From Verrucomicrobiia bacterium (GTDB lineage Bacteria; Verrucomicrobiota; Verrucomicrobiia; Limisphaerales; DSYF01), in assembly GCA_035765895.1 (NCBI GenBank), contig DASTWL010000087.1, positions 1 to 49,006 on the forward strand: DNA of 49,006 bases. The letters are read 5' to 3'. The first letter of the stretch is position 1. Each line of letters opens with the position of its first letter. The notes under the pieces are model-generated. The model made no database searches, was not told the DNA's origin, and saw only the letters and a program-made list of their open reading frames with translations. Positions 34,634-44,112 of the stretch are shown here, in pieces. The translations under genes and the position numbers were made by a program.

Positions 34634-34690
34634 ATTCCGAAGTCCGTCGGGCATTCCGAAGTCCGTCGGGCATTCCGAAGTCCGCCGGGC
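34634..34690 (+). repeat. Tandem repeat, three 19-bp units
   Basis: Three head-to-tail copies of ATTCCGAAGTCCGTCGGGC fill 34634-34690; the third differs by one base. It lies between array genes 3 and 4, where the gap otherwise shows only the GCGATGCAT motif at 34551-34559. Confidence 0.85.
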
Positions 34691-34767
34691 TTTCGGGCCA
34701 CCGCCGCCATCAATTGCTCGAAGCGCACGAGTTTAGTGGGCACGATCATCCAGGTGGCACCAAGCGT

Positions 34768-35166
34768 ATGAAAAAATTCATTGTTCCACTCATCGTGGCG
34801 AGCGCGCTGGCGGTCGGGGCGCTGGCGGGGTTTCGTTACGCCAACCATCGCGCTGGCTGGGCGGTCACGGACACCATTGCTGCGTATGAGTTTGGTAACG
34901 CCGCGGACACCTTCACAGTGCTGCATAACTTGCGCGCGGGTGACACCAACGCCGCCTTTGATTCGTTGGAGGGGGATTTGGATTTGAGCGTTCTCGCGCT
35001 GGGCGGAATCCTTGAAGAGTATCCCGCCGTTGAGCACGCCGCGAATTACACGAATCTGCTGCGCCGGATCGCCGCGTATCGTGCGGCGCATCCCTATCAT
35101 GACGAGGTCACGAACATGGACGCGGCGGTGAAAGAGATTCTGGCCCGGGTGGGCGCAGCGAAATAA
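34768..35166 (+). CDS. Exported hypothetical protein 4 of the cassette-like array, paralogue of protein 1
   Basis: The 132-residue protein has an N-terminal hydrophobic segment (FIVPLIVASALAVGALAGF) that is either a signal peptide or an anchor. The helical remainder is similar to the C-terminal half of the protein at 32570-33088 (shared spacing of RAGDTNAAF, a YP/LP element and the AVKEILARVGAAK end). No domain is recognised. Unlike genes 1 to 3 it has no copy of the dispersed element in front but a 19-bp tandem repeat. Confidence 0.6.
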   Translation: MKKFIVPLIVASALAVGALAGFRYANHRAGWAVTDTIAAYEFGNAADTFTVLHNLRAGDTNAAFDSLEGDLDLSVLALGGILEEYPAVEHAANYTNLLRRIAAYRAAHPYHDEVTNMDAAVKEILARVGAAK

Positions 35167-35220
35167 GGCGTCTTTGGTCCTGAAGGGAACCCGTCGCCGC
35201 AGCGGCGGCGGGAAATGCAC

Positions 35221-35309
35221 TGGCGGAGAGGGGGGGATTCGAACCCCCGATACCTTTTGGGTATTCACGCTTTCCAGGCGTGCGCGTTAAACCACTCTGC
35301 CACCTCTCC
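35221..35309 (-). tRNA. tRNA-Ser(GGA)
   Basis: The minus strand folds as a class II tRNA: acceptor GGAGAGG/CCTCTCC, D arm GGCAGAGTGGTTTAACGC, anticodon stem-loop CACGCCTGGAAAGCGTG with anticodon GGA, a long variable arm ATACCCAAAAGGTAT as expected for serine, T arm with GGTTCGAATCC, discriminator G and an encoded CCA. It reads UCC and UCU codons. Confidence 0.95.
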
Positions 35310-35333
35310 ACCGAAAGCGGCGCCCACTCTGTC

Positions 35334-35361
35334 GCACCCGCTGTCGGGGTGCAACTTTTTT
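35334..35361 (+). terminator. Hairpin with T tract between tRNA-Ser and Uma2 gene
   Basis: GCACCC (35334-35339) pairs with GGGTGC (35347-35352), followed by AACTTTTTT on the plus strand. As a rho-independent terminator it would stop plus-strand transcription coming from the array genes, before it runs antisense into the uvrA operon. Confidence 0.45.
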
Positions 35362-35852
35362 CAATTCGCAGGCGGGGTTGCTCCCGCGGCAAACAAATCG
35401 CGCACGGCAATTTGAAATTCGGGCAGCAGCGGTTCGCTCAAAATTTCGCTCCCGGCCAGAATGCCTTTCAACACGAGCCCGTAGGCGGTGGCGTGGTAAA
35501 CCTCCACGTTGTCGTAACGCGGGTCCACCATCCACAACCGCGGGAGCCGGGTGTCCTCGTAGATTTGCTTCTTGAGGACGGTGTCGACGCGGTGGTCGTC
35601 CGAACTGACGATTTCCACGGCGAGCCAGAGGCGGTTGTTGGCGGTGGTGACCAGGGCGAGGTCCGGCCGGAGGGCGTGCTGCGAATTGAGTTGAATCCGC
35701 GTCCGGACGGGCAGGAGGCGGGTGCCGCCCAGGTTGGCCACGCTGGCGAGGAGAGTGGCGTGGAGGCGGGCGCAGAGGCGTTCGTGGCGTTCGCCCGGCG
35801 CCAGGCGCAGGTGGGGTTCGCCATACAACAACTCATCGTAAGGCTCGGTCAT
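35361..35852 (-). CDS. Uma2-family putative endonuclease
   Basis: The 163-residue protein matches the Uma2 (DUF820) family with a PD-(D/E)XK-like core: Asp in LRPDLALV, Glu in WLAVEIVSSDD, Lys in TVLKKQIYE, then the RLPRLWMVDPRYDNVEVYH end. Members are predicted restriction-like nucleases, abundant in cyanobacteria and verrucomicrobia, of mostly unknown role. The ATG overlaps the stop of the upstream uvrA by 4 bp, so it is translated as the fourth gene of that operon. Confidence 0.8.
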   Translation of the reverse strand: MTEPYDELLYGEPHLRLAPGERHERLCARLHATLLASVANLGGTRLLPVRTRIQLNSQHALRPDLALVTTANNRLWLAVEIVSSDDHRVDTVLKKQIYEDTRLPRLWMVDPRYDNVEVYHATAYGLVLKGILAGSEILSEPLLPEFQIAVRDLFAAGATPPAN

Positions 35853-38581
35853 GCGTGGTGCAGCACGTTACGGAGGAAGCGTCCGGTGTGCGAGCGTTTG
35901 TTCCGGGCGACGGCTTCGGGCGTGCCGGCGCAAACAATCCGGCCGCCGCCTTCGCCGCCTTCGGGACCGAGGTCAATGACCCAGTCCGCTTCGGCCACGA
36001 GATCCAGATTGTGCTCGATGACGATTACGGTGTGCCCGGCGTCCACCAGCCGTTGAATCACGTCCACCAGCCGGCGCACGTCGGCCATGTGCAGGCCGAT
36101 GGTGGGCTCTTCGAGAATGAACAGGTTGCGGGCCGGGGATTTCGCGGCCCGCAACGGCGCTTCCGCGGGACCGGGTCGCAGACCGGACAAGAGATGGGAA
36201 ACGAGTTTCACGCGCTGGGCTTCGCCGCCGCTCAACGTCGGGCTCGTCTGGCCGAGCTTGAGGTAATCCAGTCCCGTGTCGTGGAGCGCCTGCAACGCGC
36301 GATGAATCTTGCGGTGCGCCGCGAAGAAGTTCAGCGCCTCCTCGACCGAAAGATCCAGCACCTGGGCGATGTTTTTGCCGGCGTATTGGATGTCGAGCGT
36401 TTCCTGGTTGAACCGCGTGCCGTTGCAGGTTTCGCACCGCACAAAGGCCGGCGGCAGGAAGTTCATTTCAAGTTTGATGACGCCTGCGCCTTCGCATTCG
36501 GGGCATCGCCCCTGCGCGCTGTTGAACGAGAACCGGCTCCCCGTGTAACCGCGCATCCGCGCCTCCGGCACCTGGGCGAACAACTGGCGGATGTCGTCGA
36601 AGAAGCCGACGTAGGTGGCGGGAATCGAGCGCGGCGTGCGGCCGATGGGCGACTGGTCCACTTCATAGACCGCGGCGATGGATTCGCAGCCCGTCAGCCC
36701 GGGCAGGCGTTTGGTTCCGGCCGCGGCGCGCGCGGGGCCGCGGCCCTTCTGGAGCGCCGTTTGCAGCGCGGGCAACAGGCATTCGCGAATCAACGTGCTC
36801 TTGCCCGAGCCGCTGACGCCGGTGACGCAGATGAACCGGCCCAGCGGAAAACGCACGGTCAGATCACGCAGATTGTTTTTCGCGGCGTGTTGCAACGTCA
36901 GCCAGGCGGAACCGGACGGTGCGGCGTTGCGCTTCGCCTGCGGACGTTCGCTGGCTGTGACCGGCCGCCGCGCGCCGCGGGCCGGATAGCGTTTCTCCGC
37001 CTGGGCGCGCAGGCATTGGCCGGTGAGGGAATCCTGATGGCGCAGCAGCTCCGGCAACGTCCCGCTCGCCACGACCTGACCGCCGTGAACGCCGGCGCCG
37101 GGGCCCAGGTCGATGACGTAATCCGCGCGGCGCATCGTGTCTTCGTCGTGCTCCACCACGAGCACGGAATTGCCGCGCGCCCGCAGCCGTTCGAGCGTGT
37201 TGAGCAACTGTTCGTTGTCGCGGGTGTGCAGGCCGATGGTGGGCTCGTCGAGAACGTAAAGCACGCCGCTGAGATTGGAACCCAGCTGTGCCGCGAGGCG
37301 GATCCGCTGGCCTTCACCGCCCGAAAGCGTGGGCACGCCGCGTCCCAGTTGCAGGTAGCCGAGCCCGACTTCGTTCAGGAAGCGCAGCCGCTCGTGAATT
37401 TCCGGCAGGATGTCGCGGGCGATGGCGGCTGCACGCGCATCGAACTTGAGCGTGGCAAAAAACCGGGCGGCGGCTTCCACGTCCAGGGCGGACAGAACGT
37501 CAATGGTCGGAGCGGCACGGCGTGAAGTTCCCGCCAACCGCACGGCGCGGGCCACGGGATTCAAGCGCGCCCCGTGGCATTCGGGGCAAACCTCCCGCTC
37601 CTGCGCCCAGCTCCACCAGCTTTCCTCGACCGAATCGGCGTTCGCCCCGCGCTCAACCTCGGGCAGGTAGAACAATTCGCCGAAGCCGCGGCATTTGGGA
37701 CACCAGCCCGCGGGGGAGTTGTAGCTGAAATTCTTCGGGTCCAGCGGCTCAAAGGCGCGCTGGCACGACGGACAGACGCGTTCGGTGCTGTGCACGGACA
37801 CGCGGCCGCGCCGGTCCAGCGCGAGCAGGGTGCCGTTGCCCAACTTCAAGGTTTCGGCGATCAACTGAGCAGCCGATTTCTCCGCGGCGACGGGGAGACG
37901 CGAAGATTTTGGCCCGCCTTTCCTCTGCGCCGCGGCGCCGCCGGGGTTCAAAATGCCCGTCACCACCTCGACGTCGTGTTCTTTGAAACGGTCCAGACGC
38001 AACGGTTCCCGGGTTGGACGCAATTTGCCATCGGCGCGAATTTCCGCGTAACCATGCTTGGCGGCCCATTCGCCGACGTCGGTGTGGAAGCCCTTGCGCC
38101 GTTTGACCACCGGCGCCAGCAGGCGGAGCGGCCCGCGCGGCTTCAGGGCTGCGCGCAGCTGCGCTTCAACTTCGTCATGGGTTTGCGGCCGCACGGCGAC
38201 CTGGCAATCCGGACAATACTGCGTGCCGAGCCGGGCGAAGAGCAGGCGGACGAAATGATAAATCTCCGTGACGGTGGCGACGGTGCTTTTGCCGCCGCCG
38301 CGCGTGGTGCGCTGTTCGATGCTGACCGTGGGCGGCAGACCGTCGATCAGGTCCACGTCGGGACGCGCCATCTGTTCGACGAACTGGCGCGCGTAGGCGC
38401 TCATGGAGTCCAGGAACCGCCGCTGGCCCTCGGCAAAGATGAGATCGAAGGCGAGCGTGCTCTTGCCCGAGCCGCTGACGCCGGTGACGACGACGAACTT
38501 CCCGCGCGGAATGGCGAGCGAAATGTTCTTCAGGTTGTGCTCGCGGGCGCCGAGGATTTGGATGGTGTCTTCGCGGTTCAC
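35849..38581 (-). CDS. uvrA: UvrA-family excinuclease subunit, copy 2
   Basis: The 910-residue protein has the two ABC-type ATPase halves of UvrA: P-loops [12 protein letters not shown] (first) and [12 protein letters not shown] (second), signatures [12 protein letters not shown] and [12 protein letters not shown], and zinc-finger pairs (CPSCQ, CPKCRG, CPECHG and CPECEG). UvrA scans DNA for damage with UvrB. Its ATG overlaps the stop of the C39-like gene by 4 bp and its own stop overlaps the Uma2 start. It differs strongly from the upstream UvrA copy, so it is a paralogue and not a recent duplicate. Confidence 0.92.
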   Translation of the reverse strand: MNREDTIQILGAREHNLKNISLAIPRGKFVVVTGVSGSGKSTLAFDLIFAEGQRRFLDSMSAYARQFVEQMARPDVDLIDGLPPTVSIEQRTTRGGGKSTVATVTEIYHFVRLLFARLGTQYCPDCQVAVRPQTHDEVEAQLRAALKPRGPLRLLAPVVKRRKGFHTDVGEWAAKHGYAEIRADGKLRPTREPLRLDRFKEHDVEVVTGILNPGGAAAQRKGGPKSSRLPVAAEKSAAQLIAETLKLGNGTLLALDRRGRVSVHSTERVCPSCQRAFEPLDPKNFSYNSPAGWCPKCRGFGELFYLPEVERGANADSVEESWWSWAQEREVCPECHGARLNPVARAVRLAGTSRRAAPTIDVLSALDVEAAARFFATLKFDARAAAIARDILPEIHERLRFLNEVGLGYLQLGRGVPTLSGGEGQRIRLAAQLGSNLSGVLYVLDEPTIGLHTRDNEQLLNTLERLRARGNSVLVVEHDEDTMRRADYVIDLGPGAGVHGGQVVASGTLPELLRHQDSLTGQCLRAQAEKRYPARGARRPVTASERPQAKRNAAPSGSAWLTLQHAAKNNLRDLTVRFPLGRFICVTGVSGSGKSTLIRECLLPALQTALQKGRGPARAAAGTKRLPGLTGCESIAAVYEVDQSPIGRTPRSIPATYVGFFDDIRQLFAQVPEARMRGYTGSRFSFNSAQGRCPECEGAGVIKLEMNFLPPAFVRCETCNGTRFNQETLDIQYAGKNIAQVLDLSVEEALNFFAAHRKIHRALQALHDTGLDYLKLGQTSPTLSGGEAQRVKLVSHLLSGLRPGPAEAPLRAAKSPARNLFILEEPTIGLHMADVRRLVDVIQRLVDAGHTVIVIEHNLDLVAEADWVIDLGPEGGEGGGRIVCAGTPEAVARNKRSHTGRFLRNVLHHA

Positions 38582-39372
38582 TTCACAATGAGGAAAAAGC
38601 CGGTGAATTGATAAGCCTCGTGCAGGTCGGCCGGCGACATGATTTCACGGCCTCGCATCGGGTCGCCAACAATGTAATTGGAGCCATCCCGACCGAGGAT
38701 GGGAATGAAATGTCCGGTGCCGTAGCCCGCCGTCACGCCGGCAATCGCAGGATAGGGCAGGGCTTCGCCGGTGGGGGAGCGTTCCGCGAATTCCGCGGTC
38801 AGCCCGTGTCGTCGCAGCGCGCGCGCGAGATACCAGTTTTCGGTGCCGCGCTCGGACGTAAAGCACTCGTGCGCCAGCGTGTGTTCATCCAGGTTCACTC
38901 CGGCCAGGCGGGCCAGGGTGGCGGCGCTGGCCGGGCCGCAAGTTGAGGGCGTGGATTGGCGGCAGACGCCCTGTGTCCAGCCGTTGGACGAAGCGGGCAG
39001 GTGCAGGGGGCGCAACACGGGCTTCAAGTAGGGCAGGCACAGGGCAAAGCCAAAAATCACGGGAAAACCGAAGGCGCTGGTGGCTTTTTGCAGCCGTGGC
39101 CGGCGGGTTCGGGTGCTCTGCAACATTCCGGCCAGCAGTCCCATGCCGGCGCCAGTCAGTTCGGTGCCGGGCATCGCGCGAAAGCGATACAACCAAAGCG
39201 GTTCACCGAGGAGTTTGAAGTAATACAGCGCGAAGACCAGGCCGGGCAACGCCAGCACGACGGCCGTGGCCCAAAGGAGGGCCGGTGAGCTGGACGATTT
39301 CCGGGCCAGCCAGTTTCCCAGCAGAAAAAGCAAAACGCCCAGGGCGGCGGTTGGCCAGAACAGGGGGTTCAT
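38578..39372 (-). CDS. Membrane protein with C39-like cysteine peptidase domain
   Basis: The 264-residue protein has about four hydrophobic segments in its first 125 residues ([61 protein letters not shown]). A C39-like domain follows with catalytic Cys in [20 protein letters not shown] and a His in [11 protein letters not shown], then NYIVGDP. C39 enzymes cleave leader peptides after double glycines or act as self-processing domains; here the domain is alone, without an ABC transporter. The gene overlaps a uvrA gene by 4 bp on each side, which is unexpected. Confidence 0.78.
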   Translation of the reverse strand: MNPLFWPTAALGVLLFLLGNWLARKSSSSPALLWATAVVLALPGLVFALYYFKLLGEPLWLYRFRAMPGTELTGAGMGLLAGMLQSTRTRRPRLQKATSAFGFPVIFGFALCLPYLKPVLRPLHLPASSNGWTQGVCRQSTPSTCGPASAATLARLAGVNLDEHTLAHECFTSERGTENWYLARALRRHGLTAEFAERSPTGEALPYPAIAGVTAGYGTGHFIPILGRDGSNYIVGDPMRGREIMSPADLHEAYQFTGFFLIVK

Positions 39373-42300
39373 GTGCGTTTGGCCTTTCCCTGTTCGCTGG
39401 CGCGTAGTTCGCCCAGTAAAAATTTTCCGGTGTGACTGGTGGCGCAGCGGGCGATGTCGGCCGGGGTGCCCGTGGCCACGACTTTTCCCCCGTCAACTCC
39501 CGCTTCCGGCCCCAGATCAATGACCCAATCCGCCGCCCTGATGACGTCCAGATTGTGCTCGATCACGAGCACCGAATGCCCGGCCGTTACGAGCCGTTGA
39601 AAAACCGCCAGCAGCACGCGCACATCGTCGAAGTGCAGGCCGGTGGTGGGTTCGTCAAAGATGAACAAGGTGCCGTGGGTGGAACCGGCCGGTTGGACGG
39701 ACTCCCCGAGGGCGGCTTCGGCCAGGTGCGCGGCGAGCTTGAGGCGCTGGCTCTCGCCGCCGCTGAGCGTGTTGATGGGCTGGCCCAGTTGCAGGTAACC
39801 GAGCCCCACATCCTGCAACAATCGCAGCGCCGTGATCGCGCGGCGGGCGGGTTTGGAATCGGCAAAACTGCCGAAGAAACCGGCGGCTTCATCGACCGTG
39901 GCTTCCAGGGCGTCTGCAATCGACCACTCCAACGCGGTCGCGGCGACGGCAGGCGTGGAGCGGATTTTGACCTCGAGAATATGCGGGCGGTAACGCCGGC
40001 CGTTGCAGTCCGGACAGCGGATGAACACGTCGCTCAGGAACTGCATTTCAATCTTTTCAAAGCCGGCCCCGCGGCAGCGTTCACACTGGCCCACGGCCGA
40101 GTTGAAGCTGAACGCGCTGGCGTTCAGGCCGCGTTGGCGGGCCGCTTCAGATTGCGCGAACACCTCGCGAACATGCTCGAAGGCGCCCGTGTAAACGGCG
40201 GGGTTCGAGCGCGGCGTCTTGCCCAGCGCCGACTGGTCCACCAGCAGCACGCGCGCGAGCGGTTTGGCGCCGGTGAGCTGATGCGCGGCCGGCCCGGCAC
40301 TTTCAGCTTCGGGACCCTCCTCGCGTTCGGTGACATCAAGCCGGTCGGATGCCTTGGCCAGTTCCCGGTCGGCGCCCAGCGCGGCCTGCACGGCGGGAAA
40401 AAGGAGTTCGCGAACCAGCGTGGTCTTGCCGGAACCGCTCACCCCGCTGACCACGACCAGCCGGCCCAAGGGAATTTCCACCGTGACGTCATTGAGATTA
40501 TGGCGCGTGGCGTGGCTGAGCTTGAGCCGCGGGGTGCTCTTGTCCGTGGGCCGCAACTGCGACGGTTCAACGCGCTTGCGTTCGCTGAGATATTGGCCGG
40601 TCAGACTGCTCCGGCTCTTCAGAATCTCACGGAACGTCCCTTGGAAGACGAGTTCGCCGCCGGTGGCGCCGTGCCCGGGGCCAAGATCCACAATCTGGTC
40701 CGCGGCGCGCATGACGCTGGCTTCGTGTTCCACAACGACCACGGTGTTCCCGTGATCGCGAAGCTGTTCGAGCAGCCGCACCAGCCGGGCGGTATCGCGT
40801 GGATGCAAACCGACGCTGGGCTCATCCAGGACGAACAGCGTGTTGACCAGCCGCGTGCCGAGGCAGGTGGTGAGGTTGACGCGTTCCGTTTCGCCGCCGG
40901 AAAGTGTGCGCGTCGGGCGGTCCAGCGTCAGATAACCGAGGCCGACCTCGACGAGGTATTGCAGGCGGGCGCGGACTTCATCGAGCGCGACGGCGAGCGC
41001 GGATTGTGCGTTGCGCTGGGCCGCAGGTTGCGTTCGGGCGAGCGATTCGACCAGGGCCAGCGCGTCGGAAATGGGCAGCGCGTAAAAGTCGGCCAAACTC
41101 AGCGACGCAGGAGGATGAAAGCCGGAGGCTGGATTTTTATCGTCGGGGTTATCCTCCCGTTTCACCCGGCCGGCTTCACTTGGGATTCGATAGAGCAGGG
41201 CGTCGCGGTTCAAACGGCCGCCGTGACATTCCGGGCAGCGCGTGTAGGCGCGGTAACGCGACAGCAGCACGCGCACGTGCATTTTGTAGGATTTGCTCTC
41301 CAGCCAGCGGAAATATCCCTTCACGCCATACCAAGCCCGCGGCCATTCGTGGTCCCTGTCGCTGCCGTAACCGGGGTCGCCGTTGATGACCCAGTCCTGG
41401 TGCGCGGCGGACAACTGATTGAACGGGACGTTCGTCGGGACTTTGCGGAGCCTGCAGAACTTGAGCAAGTCCGCCTGGCACTCCGCGCTGAAGCCGCTCT
41501 GCCAGGGACGCACGGCGCCTTCGGTGAGCGTTTTGCGGCGGTCGGGCAGGGCGAGGTCGTAGTCAATCGAGATGATGCGCCCAAAGCCCTTGCACGCCGG
41601 ACAGGCGCCGAGCGGATGATTGAAGCTGAACAGCGCAGGCGACGGCTCGCGGTAATCGAGATCGCATGTCGCACAGTGAAAACCCTGGCTGAATAAACGC
41701 GGCCCCCGGAGCGCGGCGGGCGGAACGGATGCGTCCAACTCCCAAATCGCCAGTTTGCCCTTGCCGAAGTGATACGCCTGTTCGCAGGCCTCGACGAACC
41801 GGGCGCGGTTGGCGGCGGCGAGCCTGACGCGGTCCTGGATGATTGTGAGTGCGGCCCGCGGCGGGCGCAGCGCGGCATGGGCGGCGGCCTCGTCGAGGCG
41901 GATGATTTCTCCGTCAATCAGGAGCCGTTGAAATCCTTGTTTCGCGATCAGCGCGAGGGATTCCTCCAGCGAAAGCTTTTCCGACAAGGGCACGTCAAAG
42001 GTGATCAGCCATTCCGCATTTCGCACTCCGCACTCCGCACTCAACCGCTCCCAGATGAATTGCGGCGGCTCCTTGCGCACCGGTTGTCCGCATTGACGGC
42101 AGTGCAGCCGGGCGAAACGCGGCCACAGGAGCTTCAGATAGTCGCAGATTTCGGTCATGGTGCCGACCGTGGAGCGGGTGGTGCGGACGGCGTTGCGTTG
42201 TTCGATGGCGATGGCGGGCGGAATGCCGGTGATCTGGTCCACGCGCGGCTTGTCCATGCGGTCGAAAAACTGCCGCGCGTAGGGCGAGAAGGTTTCGATG

Positions 42301-42476
42301 TAGCGGCGCTGGCCCTCGGCGAACAAGGTGTCGAAGGCGAGCGAACTCTTGCCCGACCCGCTCAAACCGGTGACGACGATGAGCCGGTGGAGCGGCAGAT
42401 CGAGGTCGAATCCCTTGAGATTGTTGTGGCGGACACCGCGGAGATGGATGTGGCCGCCAGCCTTCGCCTGTGACAT
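39369..42476 (-). CDS. uvrA: UvrA-family excinuclease subunit, copy 1
   Basis: The 1035-residue protein has both UvrA halves: P-loops GLSGSGKSSLAFDTLFAEGQ and GVSGSGKTTLVREL, signatures LSGGETERVNL and LSGGESQRLKLA, and zinc sites (CRQCG, CATCDLDY, CPACKG, CPECHGG, CERCRG). In the first signature the usual Gln is replaced by Glu-Thr-Glu (GGETERV), which may change its ATPase. ATG at 42476 is chosen; a start 12 codons upstream is possible. It heads the four-gene overlapping operon. Confidence 0.92.
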   Translation of the reverse strand: MSQAKAGGHIHLRGVRHNNLKGFDLDLPLHRLIVVTGLSGSGKSSLAFDTLFAEGQRRYIETFSPYARQFFDRMDKPRVDQITGIPPAIAIEQRNAVRTTRSTVGTMTEICDYLKLLWPRFARLHCRQCGQPVRKEPPQFIWERLSAECGVRNAEWLITFDVPLSEKLSLEESLALIAKQGFQRLLIDGEIIRLDEAAAHAALRPPRAALTIIQDRVRLAAANRARFVEACEQAYHFGKGKLAIWELDASVPPAALRGPRLFSQGFHCATCDLDYREPSPALFSFNHPLGACPACKGFGRIISIDYDLALPDRRKTLTEGAVRPWQSGFSAECQADLLKFCRLRKVPTNVPFNQLSAAHQDWVINGDPGYGSDRDHEWPRAWYGVKGYFRWLESKSYKMHVRVLLSRYRAYTRCPECHGGRLNRDALLYRIPSEAGRVKREDNPDDKNPASGFHPPASLSLADFYALPISDALALVESLARTQPAAQRNAQSALAVALDEVRARLQYLVEVGLGYLTLDRPTRTLSGGETERVNLTTCLGTRLVNTLFVLDEPSVGLHPRDTARLVRLLEQLRDHGNTVVVVEHEASVMRAADQIVDLGPGHGATGGELVFQGTFREILKSRSSLTGQYLSERKRVEPSQLRPTDKSTPRLKLSHATRHNLNDVTVEIPLGRLVVVSGVSGSGKTTLVRELLFPAVQAALGADRELAKASDRLDVTEREEGPEAESAGPAAHQLTGAKPLARVLLVDQSALGKTPRSNPAVYTGAFEHVREVFAQSEAARQRGLNASAFSFNSAVGQCERCRGAGFEKIEMQFLSDVFIRCPDCNGRRYRPHILEVKIRSTPAVAATALEWSIADALEATVDEAAGFFGSFADSKPARRAITALRLLQDVGLGYLQLGQPINTLSGGESQRLKLAAHLAEAALGESVQPAGSTHGTLFIFDEPTTGLHFDDVRVLLAVFQRLVTAGHSVLVIEHNLDVIRAADWVIDLGPEAGVDGGKVVATGTPADIARCATSHTGKFLLGELRASEQGKAKRT

Positions 42477-42632
42477 CGCCGCGGAATGTAGCGGCGGGCG
42501 GAGGCGTGTCAAATTCCGGCGCCGTCTTTTGCATCCGGTCGGACGGAATGCGGGAGCCGCAACGAAAGCGCCGGCGTCGCCCCGGAGGATTCCGGGACAA
42601 CGCCGACGGGCGAAGTGACCACGAACAGGGGG

Positions 42633-43757
42633 TCAGCGGTTGCCGCGGTGGCCGTAATCCTCTTTCTCACGGGCCGGATAAAGACTGCCGAACAGGCCAT
42701 GAGCCTCGCCGCCGGGGCCGGCCGTGAAATAGACCGCATCTTCATCGCCCCCACGGTCGCCGTTGCCCACCAGCAACGCCCAGAGTCCCTCAATGACGAT
42801 CGGCCCCTCGTGTTCGCCTTTGAGATAGCCGCGGAATTTGCCTTCGGCGTCGAAGGTCATGATGGTGCCGCTGCCGAAATTGCCGACGAGCAATTCCCCG
42901 GCGTGTTTGCCGAATGATGCCGGTGCCAGGGCCAGCCCCCACGGCGAATTGAGTTCCTGCAACCGCCCGCCGGCGGCGGAACCGGTGGCGAATCGGTGGA
43001 ACGCACCCGTTTCCGGGTTCAAGACATCGATCAGGCCGTGGCCGCGGCCGGGCACATCATCTTCCTTGTTCGCGTCCTGCATGGCGTAGGTGACAAAGAT
43101 CAGCCCGTCGAGCGACTGGACGTTGAAGGGCGCATAGCCGGCGGGTGCGTGCGGGTCGGCGAACTGCGCGACCAGTTGCATCGTGCCATTGTAGGCATCG
43201 ATGGTTCCTTCGGCAAAATTCGCGGCCAGCAACAATGGTCCGTTGGCCGTGTCCGCCAGCGCAACGCCCTTGTAATTCGCGCCCGGGCGGGTGGCCAGCA
43301 CCTCGGCCGTCACGCCCAGGCTCGTCCGCCAGCCGGAGATGGTTCCATCTTCACTGACGAAAATGAAGGCATTCGTGTTGAAGCTGGCCGTGTTGTTGAA
43401 CAACTGTCCGGTCAGGCTGCCTTCACCGGGAATGGCCACCGTCAGGCCGAGCTTGGTCACGTGCTCCACGTTGGCCGTGTCGTTGGTAACCAGGTAAAGT
43501 GTGGAAACGCCGGTGCCGTTGTCGCTGACCCAGAACGGCGTGGTGGGCCCGGCGGAGAGCCCCCACGCGTTGACGAGTGCGTCGTCCTGGAGCTGGGCGA
43601 CCCCAGGCAGGTCCGAGACCAGGTTGACCTGGCGGAAATGCTCCTCGGCCTGGGCGGTGAGGGCGGCACACAGGAGGGCCAGCCACCACCCGCCGCCGGT
43701 TAAACGCCGGCGGGCCGGCACAGTTGGAATGGATTCAAGACGGACAATGTTTTTCAT
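42633..43757 (-). CDS. TIGR03118-family exported protein
   Basis: The 374-residue protein has a signal segment (GGWWLALLCAALTAQAEE) and the whole-length pattern of the TIGR03118 family, a beta-propeller-like fold: QVNLVSDLPGVAQLQDDALV, NAWGLSAGPTTPFWVSDNGT, FNVQSLDGLIFVTYA, LNSPWGLALAPASFGKHAGE, LLVGNFGSGTI and EGLWALLVGNG. The family has no assigned function. The ATG at 43757 fits the signal peptide; in-frame upstream codons lack one. A PEP-CTERM or other anchor is not visible at the C-terminus. Confidence 0.75.
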   Translation of the reverse strand: MKNIVRLESIPTVPARRRLTGGGWWLALLCAALTAQAEEHFRQVNLVSDLPGVAQLQDDALVNAWGLSAGPTTPFWVSDNGTGVSTLYLVTNDTANVEHVTKLGLTVAIPGEGSLTGQLFNNTASFNTNAFIFVSEDGTISGWRTSLGVTAEVLATRPGANYKGVALADTANGPLLLAANFAEGTIDAYNGTMQLVAQFADPHAPAGYAPFNVQSLDGLIFVTYAMQDANKEDDVPGRGHGLIDVLNPETGAFHRFATGSAAGGRLQELNSPWGLALAPASFGKHAGELLVGNFGSGTIMTFDAEGKFRGYLKGEHEGPIVIEGLWALLVGNGDRGGDEDAVYFTAGPGGEAHGLFGSLYPAREKEDYGHRGNR

Positions 43758-44112
43758 GCGGTGAATGTGTTGACGTTGTTTCTTGCTTGGTGCTCCTGCC
43801 ACCACCCGGACAAACTCCGTCACACCGAAGCCGTTGCGTCCATCGACGGAAACCGCTTCGCCTTCCCATCCGGAGATCAGCAGGCAATACCGCAGGGTAA
43901 GAGCGGGCGGGCGGGACTTTGTTCCCATGCACGGCAATTTGCGGTCGCCGTGTGGGGAAAGAAGCAGAATGGGGGCTGCAAGGCACGCAACGCGACGCGG
44001 TTTCTGCGTTGGCTTTGCGCCTTACCGCGTCGATTGCCAGTGGGGCAGCTTCGGTGGGTTCGCTTGTGCGATTGCTGATCCAGCGAACCGGGGATTCAGT
44101 CGCAACGGCCGC
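43758..44112. other. 355-bp stretch without a recognisable gene
   Basis: No frame on either strand has a ribosome site plus conserved sequence. It should contain the promoter of the TIGR03118 gene at its left end; I see no clear -35/-10 pair. Confidence 0.4.

Noticed and set aside
35855-37525. Plus-strand open frame opposite uvrA
   Set aside because: It is an antisense shadow without family motifs.
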